Positions 34,305 to 44,040 are shown, counted from the first letter of the stretch. The stretch is 64,000 nucleotides of DNA from WTFV01 sp965203525 (GCA_965203525.1 OZ241898.1:5022001-5086000); one strand, 5' to 3'. A program made the numbers and translations. Notes: generated from the letters alone by a model not told the origin.

Positions 34305-36716
34305 ATGACGCGACGCGCATTCGTTCCGTTCGGCGTCTGGATGGCGGCGTGGGCGGTCTGCTTCGCCCCCGCGGTGGCGGCCGGCCCGGCGCACCAGGAA
34401 GCGGCGGCCGTTGCGCCGGCCGCCGGGCACGAGGCGCTGCTCGACCGCTACTGCATCACCTGCCACAACGACCGGCTCGCCGCCCGCGGCACGGTGCCGG
34501 TCGCGTTGCGGACGGCCGATCTGGACGACGTGCCGGGCAACGCCGAGGTCTGGGAGAAGGTGATCCGCAAGCTGCGGACCGGATCGATGCCGCCGGCGGG
34601 CCGTCCGCGGCCGGACGCCGGCGCCGCCGACGCGCTCGCCTCCTGGCTGGAGACGGAGATCGACCGCGCCGCGGCGGCGCATCCCAATCCGGGGCGCACG
34701 GAGCCGTTGCACCGGCTGAACCGCACCGAGTACCAGAACGCGATCCGCGATCTGCTGGCCCTCGACGTCGACGCCGCCGCCTTGGTGCCGGCCGACGACC
34801 AGAGCTACGGGTTCGACAACGTCGCGGGCGTCCTGAAGGTCTCTCCGACGCTGCTGGAGCGCTACATGAACGCGGCGCGCTCCGTCAGCCGCCTGGCCGT
34901 CGGCGCGTCGCCGCTGGCGCCGGCCGGCGAGACGTTCCGCATCGTCTCCGATCTCTCCCAGTACCGGCACCGCGGCGGGCTGCCGTTCGGGACGCGCGGC
35001 GGCATGACGGTGCAGTACAACTTCCCGCGGGACGCCGAGTACGAGATCGAGCTGGAACTGCTCGACCTCTTCGCCGGCGCCCCGATCCGCGAACCGCACC
35101 AGCTCGAGCTGAGCGTGGACGGGGAGCGGATCGCGGTCTTCCTCCTGACGCCGCCGGACCCCGGCCTCGATCAGGGCGCGGCCTACAACCGCGGTCCCGA
35201 TTCGCTCCGGACCCGCGCGCAGGTCGGGGCCGGCCCGCGAACCGTGACCGCGGCGTTCATCGGGAAGACCGCCGCGCTCGCGGAGAGCGTCCGGCAGCCG
35301 TTCGACCGGCCGCACGGCGAGGGCGACTACCTGCTGTATCAGCCGCACCTGGGCACGCTGACCATCTCCGGGCCGTTCGATGCGAGCGGCGCCGGGGACA
35401 CCCCCTCGCGCAGGCGCATCTTCGTCTGCCGGCCGGCCGGCGCCGCGGACGAGACGCCGTGCGCGCGGGAAATCCTCTCGACGCTGGCGCGCCGCGCCTG
35501 GCGGCGGCCGGTGACCGCCGCGGACGTCGACGGCCTGTTCGCCTTCTACCGCGAGGGCCGCGCCGCCGGCGGCTTCGAGGCAGGCGTCGAGCGGGCGGTC
35601 CGCGCGCTCCTCGTGAGTCCCGACTTCCTGTTCCGCGTCGTGTCGGAACCGGCGGACGCCGCGCCGGGAGCGCCCTACCGGCTGAGCGGCCTGGAGCTGG
35701 CGTCGCGCATCTCGTTCTTCCTCTGGAGCAGCATCCCGGACGACGAGCTGCTCGACGTCGCCGCGCGGGGCGGCCTGCGGGATCCCGAGGTGGTCGAGCG
35801 GCAGGTGCGCCGGATGCTGGCCGACCCGCGGTCGGAGGCGCTGGCGAAGAACTTCGCCGGCCAGTGGCTGCGCCTGCGCAACGTCTCGGGCGCGCTGCCG
35901 TCGGACGTCCTCTTCCCCGACTTCGGGGAGAGCCTCCGCCAGGACTTCGTCCGGGAGACCGAGCTCTTCTTCGACAGCGTGATCCGCGCGGATCGCAGCG
36001 TCACCGAGCTGCTGACCGCCGGCCATACGTTCCTCAACGAACGGCTTGCCCGGCACTACGGCGTCCCCGGCGTCTACGGCAGCGATTTCCGGCGCGTGAC
36101 GCTGACCGACCCCAATCGGCGCGGCCTGCTCGGCCAGGGCAGCATCCTGACCGTGACCTCGTATCCCGACCGCACGTCGCCGGTCGGCCGCGGCAAGTGG
36201 GTGCTGGAGAACGTCCTCGGGACGCCTCCGCCCCCGCCGCCGGCCAACGTGCCGGAGCTGGAGCCGGCCGGGGACGCGGGCAAGGCGCTGGCGATGCGCG
36301 AGCGGATGGAGCAGCACCGCGCGAACCCGGTCTGCGCGAGCTGCCACCGGCTGATGGATCCGCTGGGACTCGCCCTGGAGAACTTCGACGCGATCGGCCG
36401 CTGGCGCGGCCACATGCCGGGCGGGACCGCCATCGACGCGTCCGGGACGATGCCGGACGGCGCGCCGTTCGACGGTCCGGCGGAGCTGCGCGGGCTGCTG
36501 GTCCGGAACCCGGAGCAGTTCGTGACCGTCGTCACCGAAAAGCTGCTGACCTACGCCCTCGGCCGCGGCGTGGAGCACTACGACGCCCCGGCGGTGCGGG
36601 AGATCGTGCGCGCGGCGTCCGAACACGACTACGGACTGGCGTCACTGATCGTCGGCGTCGTCAGGAGCACGCCCTTTCAGATGCGGCTGGCCAGGGGCGG
36701 CGCGGCCGCCGACTGA
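34305..36716 (+). CDS. DUF1592/DUF1588-type multi-domain cytochrome c-like protein, copy 2
   Basis: This 803-residue protein is a close paralog of the one at 14303-16753. It has a leader (MTRRAFVPFGVWMAAWAVC), CITCH near residue 50 and CASCH near 677. The same domain series is present: DUF1587 (LHRLNRTEYQNAIRDLLAL), DUF1592 (SGLELASRISFFLWSSIPDD), DUF1588 (RGLLGQGSILTVTSYPDRTSPV) and DUF1585 (FVTVVTEKLLTYALGRG). A GTG at 34275 would add ten residues but has no better site. The DUF1552 gene follows after 42 bp with its own AGGAG site, so coupling is looser than in copy 1. Function unknown; a periplasmic redox role is inferred. Confidence 0.92.
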   Translation: MTRRAFVPFGVWMAAWAVCFAPAVAAGPAHQEAAAVAPAAGHEALLDRYCITCHNDRLAARGTVPVALRTADLDDVPGNAEVWEKVIRKLRTGSMPPAGRPRPDAGAADALASWLETEIDRAAAAHPNPGRTEPLHRLNRTEYQNAIRDLLALDVDAAALVPADDQSYGFDNVAGVLKVSPTLLERYMNAARSVSRLAVGASPLAPAGETFRIVSDLSQYRHRGGLPFGTRGGMTVQYNFPRDAEYEIELELLDLFAGAPIREPHQLELSVDGERIAVFLLTPPDPGLDQGAAYNRGPDSLRTRAQVGAGPRTVTAAFIGKTAALAESVRQPFDRPHGEGDYLLYQPHLGTLTISGPFDASGAGDTPSRRRIFVCRPAGAADETPCAREILSTLARRAWRRPVTAADVDGLFAFYREGRAAGGFEAGVERAVRALLVSPDFLFRVVSEPADAAPGAPYRLSGLELASRISFFLWSSIPDDELLDVAARGGLRDPEVVERQVRRMLADPRSEALAKNFAGQWLRLRNVSGALPSDVLFPDFGESLRQDFVRETELFFDSVIRADRSVTELLTAGHTFLNERLARHYGVPGVYGSDFRRVTLTDPNRRGLLGQGSILTVTSYPDRTSPVGRGKWVLENVLGTPPPPPPANVPELEPAGDAGKALAMRERMEQHRANPVCASCHRLMDPLGLALENFDAIGRWRGHMPGGTAIDASGTMPDGAPFDGPAELRGLLVRNPEQFVTVVTEKLLTYALGRGVEHYDAPAVREIVRAASEHDYGLASLIVGVVRSTPFQMRLARGGAAAD

Positions 36717-36758
36717 ATCCCGGAACCGAAGCCCGATCGCCGATCAGGAGTAGCTGTC

Positions 36759-38111
36759 ATGTTCATCACCAGGACCGCGTTGCCTCGCCGGACGTTCCTC
36801 CGCGGCATGGGCGTCACGCTCGGCCTGCCGCTGCTCGATGCGATGGTGCCGGCCGCCTCGGCGCTCGCGAAGACTGCGGCCCGGCCGGTGCGGCGCCTCG
36901 GCTTCGTCTACATCCCGAACGGGGCGGTGATGAAGCACTGGCAGCCGGCCGGCGCCGGCGCGCTCGAAGCACTGTCGCCCACGCTGAGTCCGCTCGCGCC
37001 GTTCCAGGACCAGGTGATCGTCCCGATCGGCCTGAGCCAGAAGCAGGCCGAGGCGCTCGGTGACGGCAACGGCGAACACTCCCGCGCCGGGACGGTCTGG
37101 CTGAGCGGCGTGCACCCGAAGGAGACCGAGGGCGCCGACGTTCGCAACGGCGTCACGGCCGACCAGATCGCGGCGCAGCGCATCGGCGGCGACGCGCCGT
37201 TGCGGTCGCTCGAACTGGCGATGGAGCAGACCTACCTCATCGGCAACTGCGACAACGGCTATAGCTGCGTCTACACCAACAGCATCTCCTGGCGGACGGC
37301 GACGACCCCGAACCCGCACGAGACGAACCCGCGCGTCGTCTTCCAGCGGATGTTCGGCGACGGCGGCTCGCGCGAGGAGCGGCTGGCGCAGATGCACGAA
37401 GACCGCAGCATCCTCGACTGGGTGACGGCCGACGTCGCGCACCTGCGGAAGAAGCTCGGCCCGGCGGACCGCGGTAGCGTCAACGAGTATCTCGACTCGG
37501 TGCGCGAGGTCGAGCGGCGGCTGCAGGCGGCGGAGCGCCAGCAGAGCGAGTCGGTGCTGGAGCTACCGGACCGGCCGGTCGGGGCGCCGGAGTCGTACGA
37601 CGAGCACGCCAGGCTGATGTTCGACCTGCTGGCTCTCGCGTTCCAGGCCGACGTCACGCGCGTCTTCGTCTTCACGCTCGGCAAGGAGCAGACCAACCGC
37701 GCCTATCCCGAGCTGGGCGTCAACGCCGCCCACCACGCGGTGTCGCACCACCAGCACGACCCGCTGAAGTTCGAGCAGGGGCACAAGATCAACCAGTACC
37801 ACGTCGGCCTGACCGCCCATTTCCTCGACCGGCTGAAGGCGACGCCGGACGGTGACGGCAACCTGCTTGACCATTCGCTGGTGCTGCACGGCGGCGGCAT
37901 CAGCGACGCGAACGAGCACTCGCACATCGACCTGCCGCTGGTCCTGGTCGGCGGCGCGGGCGGCGTCCGGGGCGGCAAGGTCCTGCGGCACCCGAAGGAC
38001 ACGCCGATGAACAACCTGCTGCTGGCGATGCTGGAGCGGGTCGGCGTGAACACGGACCGGTTCGGCGACGCCACCGGCACGCTGCCGCTGGAGCCGCTCT
38101 CCGGCGTGTAG
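36759..38111 (+). CDS. DUF1552 family Tat-exported protein, copy 2
   Basis: This 450-residue protein has the twin-arginine leader LPRRTFLRGMG and the DUF1552 landmarks LGFVYIPNGAVMKHW, GDGNGEHSRAG, EGADVRNGVTADQIAA and DEHARLMFDLLALAFQADVTR. Its stop (TAG, 38109-38111) touches the stop of the convergent ATPase gene (38112-38114) with no base between, so no terminator of its own can lie there. The start has AGGAG 8 bases upstream. It partners the DUF1592 protein encoded just before it. Confidence 0.92.
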   Translation: MFITRTALPRRTFLRGMGVTLGLPLLDAMVPAASALAKTAARPVRRLGFVYIPNGAVMKHWQPAGAGALEALSPTLSPLAPFQDQVIVPIGLSQKQAEALGDGNGEHSRAGTVWLSGVHPKETEGADVRNGVTADQIAAQRIGGDAPLRSLELAMEQTYLIGNCDNGYSCVYTNSISWRTATTPNPHETNPRVVFQRMFGDGGSREERLAQMHEDRSILDWVTADVAHLRKKLGPADRGSVNEYLDSVREVERRLQAAERQQSESVLELPDRPVGAPESYDEHARLMFDLLALAFQADVTRVFVFTLGKEQTNRAYPELGVNAAHHAVSHHQHDPLKFEQGHKINQYHVGLTAHFLDRLKATPDGDGNLLDHSLVLHGGGISDANEHSHIDLPLVLVGGAGGVRGGKVLRHPKDTPMNNLLLAMLERVGVNTDRFGDATGTLPLEPLSGV

Positions 38112-39500
38112 TCAGATCCCGGCGACGAGGCGGGGTAACCGTTCCACCAGATAGAGCGGCAGCGACAGCAGCCGGTAGCGGATCCGTTCGGACCTTTGCC
38201 CGCGGCGAACGTCGGCTTCCACGGTGTGGAGCGCCGGCAGGTTCGCATCGAAACGGACGGCGAAGGGAACCTGCTTTTCCGCTACGAACTGGTGCAACGA
38301 TTTCAGCGTCCCGGTGCGGCCGGCCTTCACTTCGATCGGCACGACGTGTCCGCCGAGCTCGCATACGTAGTCGACCTCGGCATTGTTGGAGCGTCCCTCG
38401 CGCAGCCACCAGATCAGTTCGCGGTTCGGCCGGCCGGCGAGAAGAAACTGCAGGTGCTGGCCGATGAACTGCTCGGCCCCGGCGCCGGCGTTGACCAGTT
38501 GGGTCTCGGTCCGCCCGGCGATGGTCTGCCAGCCGAGTCCGCAGACGGCGTTCAGCAGGCCGACGTCCAGGAAGATCAGCTTGAAGACCTTCTCCTTGAG
38601 GTCGGCTTGCAGCGGGAGGCCGGAACACTGGCTGTGGGTCACTTTCGCGATGACGCGCGCCATGGCCAGCAAGTCGACGTCGCGGCGGATCGTGGCGCTC
38701 TGGTCGCCGGGAGAGACGTTGCTGTACTTGACCTTGCGTCCGGCGTCCCGCGCGGCGAAGTTGAACACGCGGAGCATGCGGGTCAGGTCGCGGCGCGCCG
38801 CGTACTTCGGAAAGTCGTCCCGCCAGGTGTCGATGATGCTGGCGTGCACGGCGCTGACGGCGCGGAGGTTCCCGGACTCGGCGTACGCCTTGACCGCCTC
38901 CGGCATGCCGCCGACGAATTGGTACAGGCGCAGGAACTCCAGCAGACGCTGGTGAATGACCGGGTGCGGCGACGACGGCTCGCGGCCGGACGGCCACTCG
39001 AACGTCTCGATCTCGCGGGCGAGCGGGACTTGGCCGACGGCTCGCAGGAACTCGGTGAACGTCATCGGACCCAGGTCGAGATATTCCATGCGTCCGACCG
39101 GCATGGGGAAGGCGTGGTCCGACAGCATGAACTCCATCAGCGATCCGGCGGCTGCTATCGGCAGCTCCGGCATCTCTTCAAGGAAGTAGCGCAGGGAGAC
39201 GAAGGCGGCGGGGGCCGCCTGGATCTCGTCCAGGAACAGGATCGTGCCCGCGGACCGTGAGCGACCCGAGACCGCCTCGATCACGTTGAGGATGGCCGCC
39301 GGGTCGTTGCCGGCGAACGTCCCGGCGAGGTATGGATGGCGCTCGAGGTTGACGGTCAGCAGATCGCGGCCGGCTTCGGCTTCGCAGAACAGCTCGACCA
39401 GCGTGGATTTGCCGACCTGCCGTGCGCCGCGCAGGACCAGCGGCTTGCGCCCGGGCCGCTGCAGCCACTCCTCCAAGTCCCGCAGCCGACGACGGTGCAC
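38112..39500 (-). CDS. AAA_14/DUF4143 ATP-binding protein
   Basis: This 462-residue protein has a P-loop (LRGARQVGKST, about 20-30), Walker B (ILFLDEIQAAP) and the sensor region AAAGSLMEFML of the AAA_14 domain. A DUF4143 C-terminal domain follows with AEVDYVCELGGHVVPIEVKAG, the (D)/E-x-K core of a PD-(D/E)XK-like fold. These proteins are abundant, often in many copies, and their role is unknown. The GTG at 39500 is the only start in the upstream open frame. An A+T-rich patch (39501-39572) between this gene and the TonB receptor stop is the likely promoter region; it stands out sharply in this GC-rich window. Confidence 0.9.
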   Translation of the reverse strand: MHRRRLRDLEEWLQRPGRKPLVLRGARQVGKSTLVELFCEAEAGRDLLTVNLERHPYLAGTFAGNDPAAILNVIEAVSGRSRSAGTILFLDEIQAAPAAFVSLRYFLEEMPELPIAAAGSLMEFMLSDHAFPMPVGRMEYLDLGPMTFTEFLRAVGQVPLAREIETFEWPSGREPSSPHPVIHQRLLEFLRLYQFVGGMPEAVKAYAESGNLRAVSAVHASIIDTWRDDFPKYAARRDLTRMLRVFNFAARDAGRKVKYSNVSPGDQSATIRRDVDLLAMARVIAKVTHSQCSGLPLQADLKEKVFKLIFLDVGLLNAVCGLGWQTIAGRTETQLVNAGAGAEQFIGQHLQFLLAGRPNRELIWWLREGRSNNAEVDYVCELGGHVVPIEVKAGRTGTLKSLHQFVAEKQVPFAVRFDANLPALHTVEADVRRGQRSERIRYRLLSLPLYLVERLPRLVAGI

Positions 39501-39572
39501 GAAAACGATTGTTTCATTTTCAAGCCTGTAAAATCAATTCGAGATTACGTTTTTCAGGGTATATTTTCATTG

Positions 39573-42203
39573 TCAGCCGCCGGTCTTCCACCCGTAGTTG
39601 ATCCGGACGTAGTAGTAGCCCCCGCTGAAGCCGAACGGCGCGGACGGCGGGTAGAGGTTCCCGCCCCAGAAACCGAGGGCGGGGTCGGTGACCTTGGGGT
39701 TCTCGTCCGGATAGGTGTTCAGCGCGTTCTGGCCGCCGACGGCGAGCGTGACGGCGTCGCCCAGCGGCCGGGCGGCCTCGACGTCGACGATCGGCTTGCC
39801 GGCGTACGCGAAGCCGTCCCGGTAGTCGAACCAGGCGCCGTACCAGCTCAAGCGGCCGAGCAGGCGCCAGCCGGCCGCGGCCTGCTCGACGGTGACGTGC
39901 CAGCGGGTCCGCGGATGGGCTTCCTCCAGGTTGCGGATCCGGTCGGTCACCCAGTCGGGGCTCAGCAGCGCGCGGTTGACGCGCGTGACGGCGGTCCGGG
40001 TGTGGTTGAAGAGGGCGCTGATCGTCGTGTCGCCGTCGAGCGCCGGCGGCGTCCAGGCGGCGATCAGGTCGAGTCCCTGCGTACGGGTCTCCAGATCGTT
40101 GGTGAAGAAGCGGAAGTCCGACAGCTCGCGGGCGCTGGCGACGCCGTCCGCGATCAGGCGGTCCGCTTCCGGCGGGTCGAGCGTGAAGGTCCGGGTCAGG
40201 ATCAGCCGATCGGAGAGATCGATGCGGAACCAGTCGGCGGTCAGCGTGAACGGCCCGCCGCCGGCCACCGCGCCGGCGCTGTAGTTGCGCGACCGCTCGG
40301 GCCGGAGCGGGCGGCCGCCCCGCAACGCGGCGAGCGCGGAGGTCGAAGGGATCGTGCCGACGTTGAACAGTTCCCCCCGCTGGAAGTCGAACACGGTGGA
40401 GACGTTGAAGGCGTTCTGCTGGCCGGGCGTCGGCGCGCGGAACCCGGTGCCCGCGCTGCCGCGCAGGGCCGCCGCGTCGGACAGCGGATAGCGCGCCGAC
40501 AGCTTGCCGTTCGCCGTGGCGCCGAAGTCCTCGAAGCGCTCGATCCGGCCGGCGGCACCGAGGGTCCAGGCGGTCTCCGCCCCGCGGTATTCGACGTCGC
40601 CGTACGCGGCGTAGTTGCCGCGGTCCCACTTTCCGGCCGCGATCGGTCCGAACCCGTTGAGCCCGTTGGAGCCGACGCTGAAGCCCTGGGCGGCGTACGG
40701 ACCCGCCCGCCAGGAATCGGGATGGCCGAGGCCGATCTCGAACGCCTCGCGCCGCCACTCGGCGCCGAACGCCGCGTGCGCCCGGCCGGTGACGGTGCGG
40801 CTGACGTCGAGGTTCAGGCCGAGCTCCCGCTGTCCGTAGCTTCCGGGCCGGTGCCGGGTGGGAGATTCGGGGCCGAGCGAGGCGTTGACCGTGTCGATGA
40901 AGAAGAAGTCCGCGGTGCTGGACCCGGTGACGAGGCTCGCATCCCAGAGCGCGCCGCCGGCGAACTGCCCGCGCACGCCGGCCACCGCGGACGCGTCGCG
41001 CACCGTCCCTCCGAACCGCGGCTGGAAGCCGCCCGGGAACGGCTCCCGGAAGGAGAAGCAGTCCGGATCGTCGCGGACCCGCCCGAGCGCGTCCGGATCC
41101 GGCGCATCGTCGGTGACGGCGACGGTAGGACAGTCCGCGGAGCCCGCGCCCCGCGCGGCGCGCACGTCGCCCACGAGCAGGGTCCGGCCGCCGTCGTTGC
41201 TGAACACGCCGGCGCGCGTGTTGGGGTTCCGGAAGTAGAAGAAGCTCGTGACCTTCCGGCTCGCGTAGTTCGTGTGCCCGTAGAGCTGCGCGCCGCTGGC
41301 GAGCAGGTGTCCGAAGTGGCCGAAGAGCTTCAGGTCGTCGGCGACCTCCGGGGCTCCCCATACCTGGGCCGGGTCGGCCACCGCCGTGTTGCCGGCCGCG
41401 ACGAGCGCCGCCGCGTCGCGCCGCTGGGCGCTGCGGCTGGTGGAGCCGGCGCCGCCGTACTCGATGCTGAGGTTGGCGAACCCGGTCCGGCCGAGCGGCA
41501 GGCCGGCGTTGCCGGCGAAGGAGTACCCGCGGCCATCGCCGGCGGCGCGGGTCCCGGTGCGCAGCTCGACGCTGCCGCCGGACCGGTCGTCCCGGAGCAG
41601 GAAGTTGAGCACGCCGGCGATGGCGTCGGAGCCGTACTGCGCCGCCGCGCCGTCCCGCAGCACTTCGACCTGCCGCAGCGCGATCGCCGGAATCGCGGAG
41701 ACGTCCGGTCCCTGGGCGCCCTCCTGCATGCCGTAGGCGTCGTTCCAGACGATGACCGCCCCCCGGTGCCGCCGCTTGCCGTTGACCAGCACCAGCGTAT
41801 GGTGCGGGGCCAGCCCGCGCAGGTGCGCCGGCCGCACGACGGCGGCGGCGTCGCCGTCCTCCTGCGGGTTGACGTTGAAGGAAGGCAGGATCGCCCGCAA
41901 CCGGTCGGCGAGGTCGCCGCCGCCCTGCCGCGCGACGTCGGCGGCCGGGACGGCGTCGACCGGCGTCGTCGACTCGGTCACCGACCGGGGGCGCGCGCGG
42001 CTGCCGACCACCACGACCTCGTCGGTGAACTCCGGCGGCGCCGCCTCCGCCGGCGGGTCCCGCGGATCCCGGCGCGGCTGCTCCCGGCGCCCGGACGGTT
42101 CCGCCGCGCTTTCGTCCTGCGCCGCCGCGGGCAGGCAGGGAAACGTGGTCAGCAGCGCCGCCGCCAGGGTCAGGAGCGCTCGCCGGCGCCGGCTTTCGAG
42201 CAC
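39573..42203 (-). CDS. TonB-dependent outer-membrane receptor
   Basis: This 876-residue protein starts at GTG 42203, which has GGAGG 4 bases upstream and directly precedes a leader (RRRRALLTLAAALLTTFPCLPAAAQ). The plug domain (about 60-190) carries the TonB-box-like EVVVVGSRARPRSVTESTTP and GLAPHHTLVLVNGKRRHRG, RDGAAAQYGSDAIAGVLNFLLRDD. The rest is a 22-strand barrel ending in YYYVRINYGWKTGG. It resembles receptors for large or hydrophobic substrates of the Caulobacter/Acidobacteria type; the ligand is unknown. The upstream 570 bp hold no gene but carry two of the roughly 72-bp-offset repeats. Confidence 0.9.
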   Translation of the reverse strand: MLESRRRRALLTLAAALLTTFPCLPAAAQDESAAEPSGRREQPRRDPRDPPAEAAPPEFTDEVVVVGSRARPRSVTESTTPVDAVPAADVARQGGGDLADRLRAILPSFNVNPQEDGDAAAVVRPAHLRGLAPHHTLVLVNGKRRHRGAVIVWNDAYGMQEGAQGPDVSAIPAIALRQVEVLRDGAAAQYGSDAIAGVLNFLLRDDRSGGSVELRTGTRAAGDGRGYSFAGNAGLPLGRTGFANLSIEYGGAGSTSRSAQRRDAAALVAAGNTAVADPAQVWGAPEVADDLKLFGHFGHLLASGAQLYGHTNYASRKVTSFFYFRNPNTRAGVFSNDGGRTLLVGDVRAARGAGSADCPTVAVTDDAPDPDALGRVRDDPDCFSFREPFPGGFQPRFGGTVRDASAVAGVRGQFAGGALWDASLVTGSSTADFFFIDTVNASLGPESPTRHRPGSYGQRELGLNLDVSRTVTGRAHAAFGAEWRREAFEIGLGHPDSWRAGPYAAQGFSVGSNGLNGFGPIAAGKWDRGNYAAYGDVEYRGAETAWTLGAAGRIERFEDFGATANGKLSARYPLSDAAALRGSAGTGFRAPTPGQQNAFNVSTVFDFQRGELFNVGTIPSTSALAALRGGRPLRPERSRNYSAGAVAGGGPFTLTADWFRIDLSDRLILTRTFTLDPPEADRLIADGVASARELSDFRFFTNDLETRTQGLDLIAAWTPPALDGDTTISALFNHTRTAVTRVNRALLSPDWVTDRIRNLEEAHPRTRWHVTVEQAAAGWRLLGRLSWYGAWFDYRDGFAYAGKPIVDVEAARPLGDAVTLAVGGQNALNTYPDENPKVTDPALGFWGGNLYPPSAPFGFSGGYYYVRINYGWKTGG

Positions 42204-42773
42204 GAGTCCTCCATGACGTTTGTCGTTCTCCGTCGGGTCGTTCTGCCGGTGTTTCGCGGAGACGTGCTCCTGGATGCCGGCGCGGGGCGCGGCGCCGGTT
42301 GGGGCGCCCGGAAACGTCGCGCCCCGAGCCGACGAGGGTCCCTGGGCGCACGCCACGTCCTTCCTGCGCGTCGACGCCTTTCTTCTCGATTGCCATCCTG
42401 TCCGACGAGGGTCCCCGGGCGCACGCAGTCCTGCCTGACCGGGAGCTCCACCGGCGCCGCGCAATCAGAAGTATAAGCTCCGGCCCGCGGCCCCTCGGGA
42501 CCGCGGGCGCGCCGCACCAGACCCGGATTCCGTGCCGTGCGTCGGGCGCGGAGGAAAGCGGATTCCCGATCGCGCGACGTCCGCCGCGGTGGCACACGGA
42601 AGCGGTCGCGTAGTCGGGCGCGGAGGAAGTGGATTCCCGATCGCGGCCGGCGGCGTTTTCCCCGGCGGTGGCGTCCCGGTCCGGTCGCGCGCTAAGATGC
42701 GGGCACGTCCGCCGCATGGGCGGTCGACGCCGGCCGGCGCGCCGGCGCACTCCGGGGGATTCAGGAGGACACG
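42204..42773. repeat. Two direct repeats (73- and 72-bp offsets) in a divergent intergenic region
   Basis: The 570 bp between the receptor and the lipoprotein gene hold no gene. CCGACGAGGGTCCC followed by (T/C)GGGCGCACGC occurs at 42329-42353 and 42402-42426 (73 bp apart, one mismatch). A second sequence of about 33 bp, starting GTCGGGCGCGGAGGAA, occurs at 42541 and 42613 (72 bp apart, one single-base gap). The two repeat pairs have unrelated sequences. The AGGAGG-like site for the lipoprotein (TTCAGGAGGACACG) lies at 42761-42773. Confidence 0.85.
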
Positions 42774-43748
42774 ATGCGGACCACGCCCTGCGCGCTGCTC
42801 GTTGCGGTCGTACTCGTCCTGTCGTTCGCGTGCGGGGGGAGCGCGCCGCCACCCGAGCCGGCGGCCGAGCCGGAAGCGGCGAACCCCGCCGAGCGGTTCG
42901 CCGGCGCCTGGAGCCTCGTGCGCAGCGAGCGCCGGGACGCCGACGGCGAGCTGCTGGGGTCGCCGCGCGAGGACCGGGTCGGCTACATCCTGTACGACCC
43001 GTCCGGGCACATGGGCGTGGCGCTCATGGCGAACGGCCGGGAGCCGTACTCCGAGGGCGGGCCGACGGCCGAGGAGGCGCTCGCCCAGATGGGCAGCTAC
43101 GCGTCGTACTTCGGGCGGTTCACCGTCAACGAGGAAGAGGGATACGTGACCCACCACCTCGAAGGGAGCCTCAACCCGAACGGCGCCGGTTCGGACTACC
43201 GGCGGTATTACACGCTGGAGGGGGACACGCTGACCCTCCAGCCCCCGGCCGGCGCGGACGGCTCGCGGTCGTTCATCACCTGGCGGCGGCTGCCCGACCT
43301 GCCGGAGGCGGAACTGACCGACACCCACCGCCGGCTCTTCGGCGTCTATCGCGTGGAGTCGGTGACGCGCCGGACCGCGGACGGCGAGCCGGTCGAGGCC
43401 GCGCAGTACGAGACGGCGTACATCCTGTACGCGCCGTCGGGGCACATGTCGGTGCACCTGATGCGGCCGGATCGAATGCCGTACGCCGGCGACGAGCCGA
43501 CCGCCGACGAGGCGCTGGCGACGGTGCTGAGCTACGGCAGCTACTTCGGTCCGTTCTCGGTGAACGAGGAAGAGGGCTACCTGGTGCACCACCGCGTGGG
43601 CAACGAGGACCCGGGCCAGAGCGGGACCGACGCGCAACGCTTCTTCGAGCTGACCGACACCCACCTGACGCTGCGGCCGCCCGCCGGCACCGACGACGAG
43701 GGGCGCGAGGTACAGAGCACGATCCTCTGGGCCCGCATCAGCGACTGA
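42774..43748 (+). CDS. Lipoprotein with two lipocalin-like domains
   Basis: This 324-residue protein has a lipoprotein signal (LLVAVVLVLSFAC, lipobox with C22). Two tandem copies of a lipocalin_5-type domain follow: ERFAGAWSLVRSERRDADG...YILYDPSGHMGVALM (about 43-160) and RRLFGVYRVESVTRRTADG...YILYAPSGHMSVHLM (about 184-310). Both contain the NEEEGY motif. The domain is found in secreted proteins of unknown ligand; a small hydrophobic compound is a guess. The gene has a good site (CAGGAGG) upstream and ends facing the metallo-beta-lactamase-fold gene, with a 69-bp tandem repeat block between. Confidence 0.9.
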   Translation: MRTTPCALLVAVVLVLSFACGGSAPPPEPAAEPEAANPAERFAGAWSLVRSERRDADGELLGSPREDRVGYILYDPSGHMGVALMANGREPYSEGGPTAEEALAQMGSYASYFGRFTVNEEEGYVTHHLEGSLNPNGAGSDYRRYYTLEGDTLTLQPPAGADGSRSFITWRRLPDLPEAELTDTHRRLFGVYRVESVTRRTADGEPVEAAQYETAYILYAPSGHMSVHLMRPDRMPYAGDEPTADEALATVLSYGSYFGPFSVNEEEGYLVHHRVGNEDPGQSGTDAQRFFELTDTHLTLRPPAGTDDEGREVQSTILWARISD

Positions 43749-43772
43749 ATCCGGGGCGCTCCGTGCGGTTCG

Positions 43773-44040
43773 GCCGCGGCAGACGCCGCCGGCCCGACAA
43801 GCGGGGCGCCGTCGGTACCCGCCGTCGGCCCACGGCTCCGGGGCCGTGCCGACGCCGCCAGCCCGACGGCGCTACGCTGTCGCCACCCGCCGTCGGCCCC
43901 GTGTCTCCGGGGCCGTGCCGACGCCGCCAGCCCGACGGCGTTGCGCTGTCACCACCCGCCGTCGGCCCCGTGTCTCCGGGACCGTGCCGCGCCCGCCAGC
44001 CCGACGGCGTTGCGCTGTCGCCCGCCGTCGGGCCTGCCGT
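43773..44040. repeat. Tandem array of a 69-bp unit
   Basis: About 3.7 copies of a 69-bp unit lie head to tail between two convergent genes. The anchor GACGCCGCC(A/G)GCCCGAC begins at 43782, 43851 and 43920, with a diverged copy at 43989. The first and last copies are the most divergent and the middle two nearly identical, as expected from repeated unequal duplication. The unit contains inverted GC-rich words (CCGTCGG/CCGACGG). No gene is convincing here, though several frames are open because the unit is 23 codons long. Confidence 0.92.

Noticed and set aside
43773..44040. Arg-rich protein encoded by the 69-bp repeats
   Set aside because: The frames stay open only because the unit is a multiple of three; there is no ribosome site, and composition matches repeat noise on both strands.
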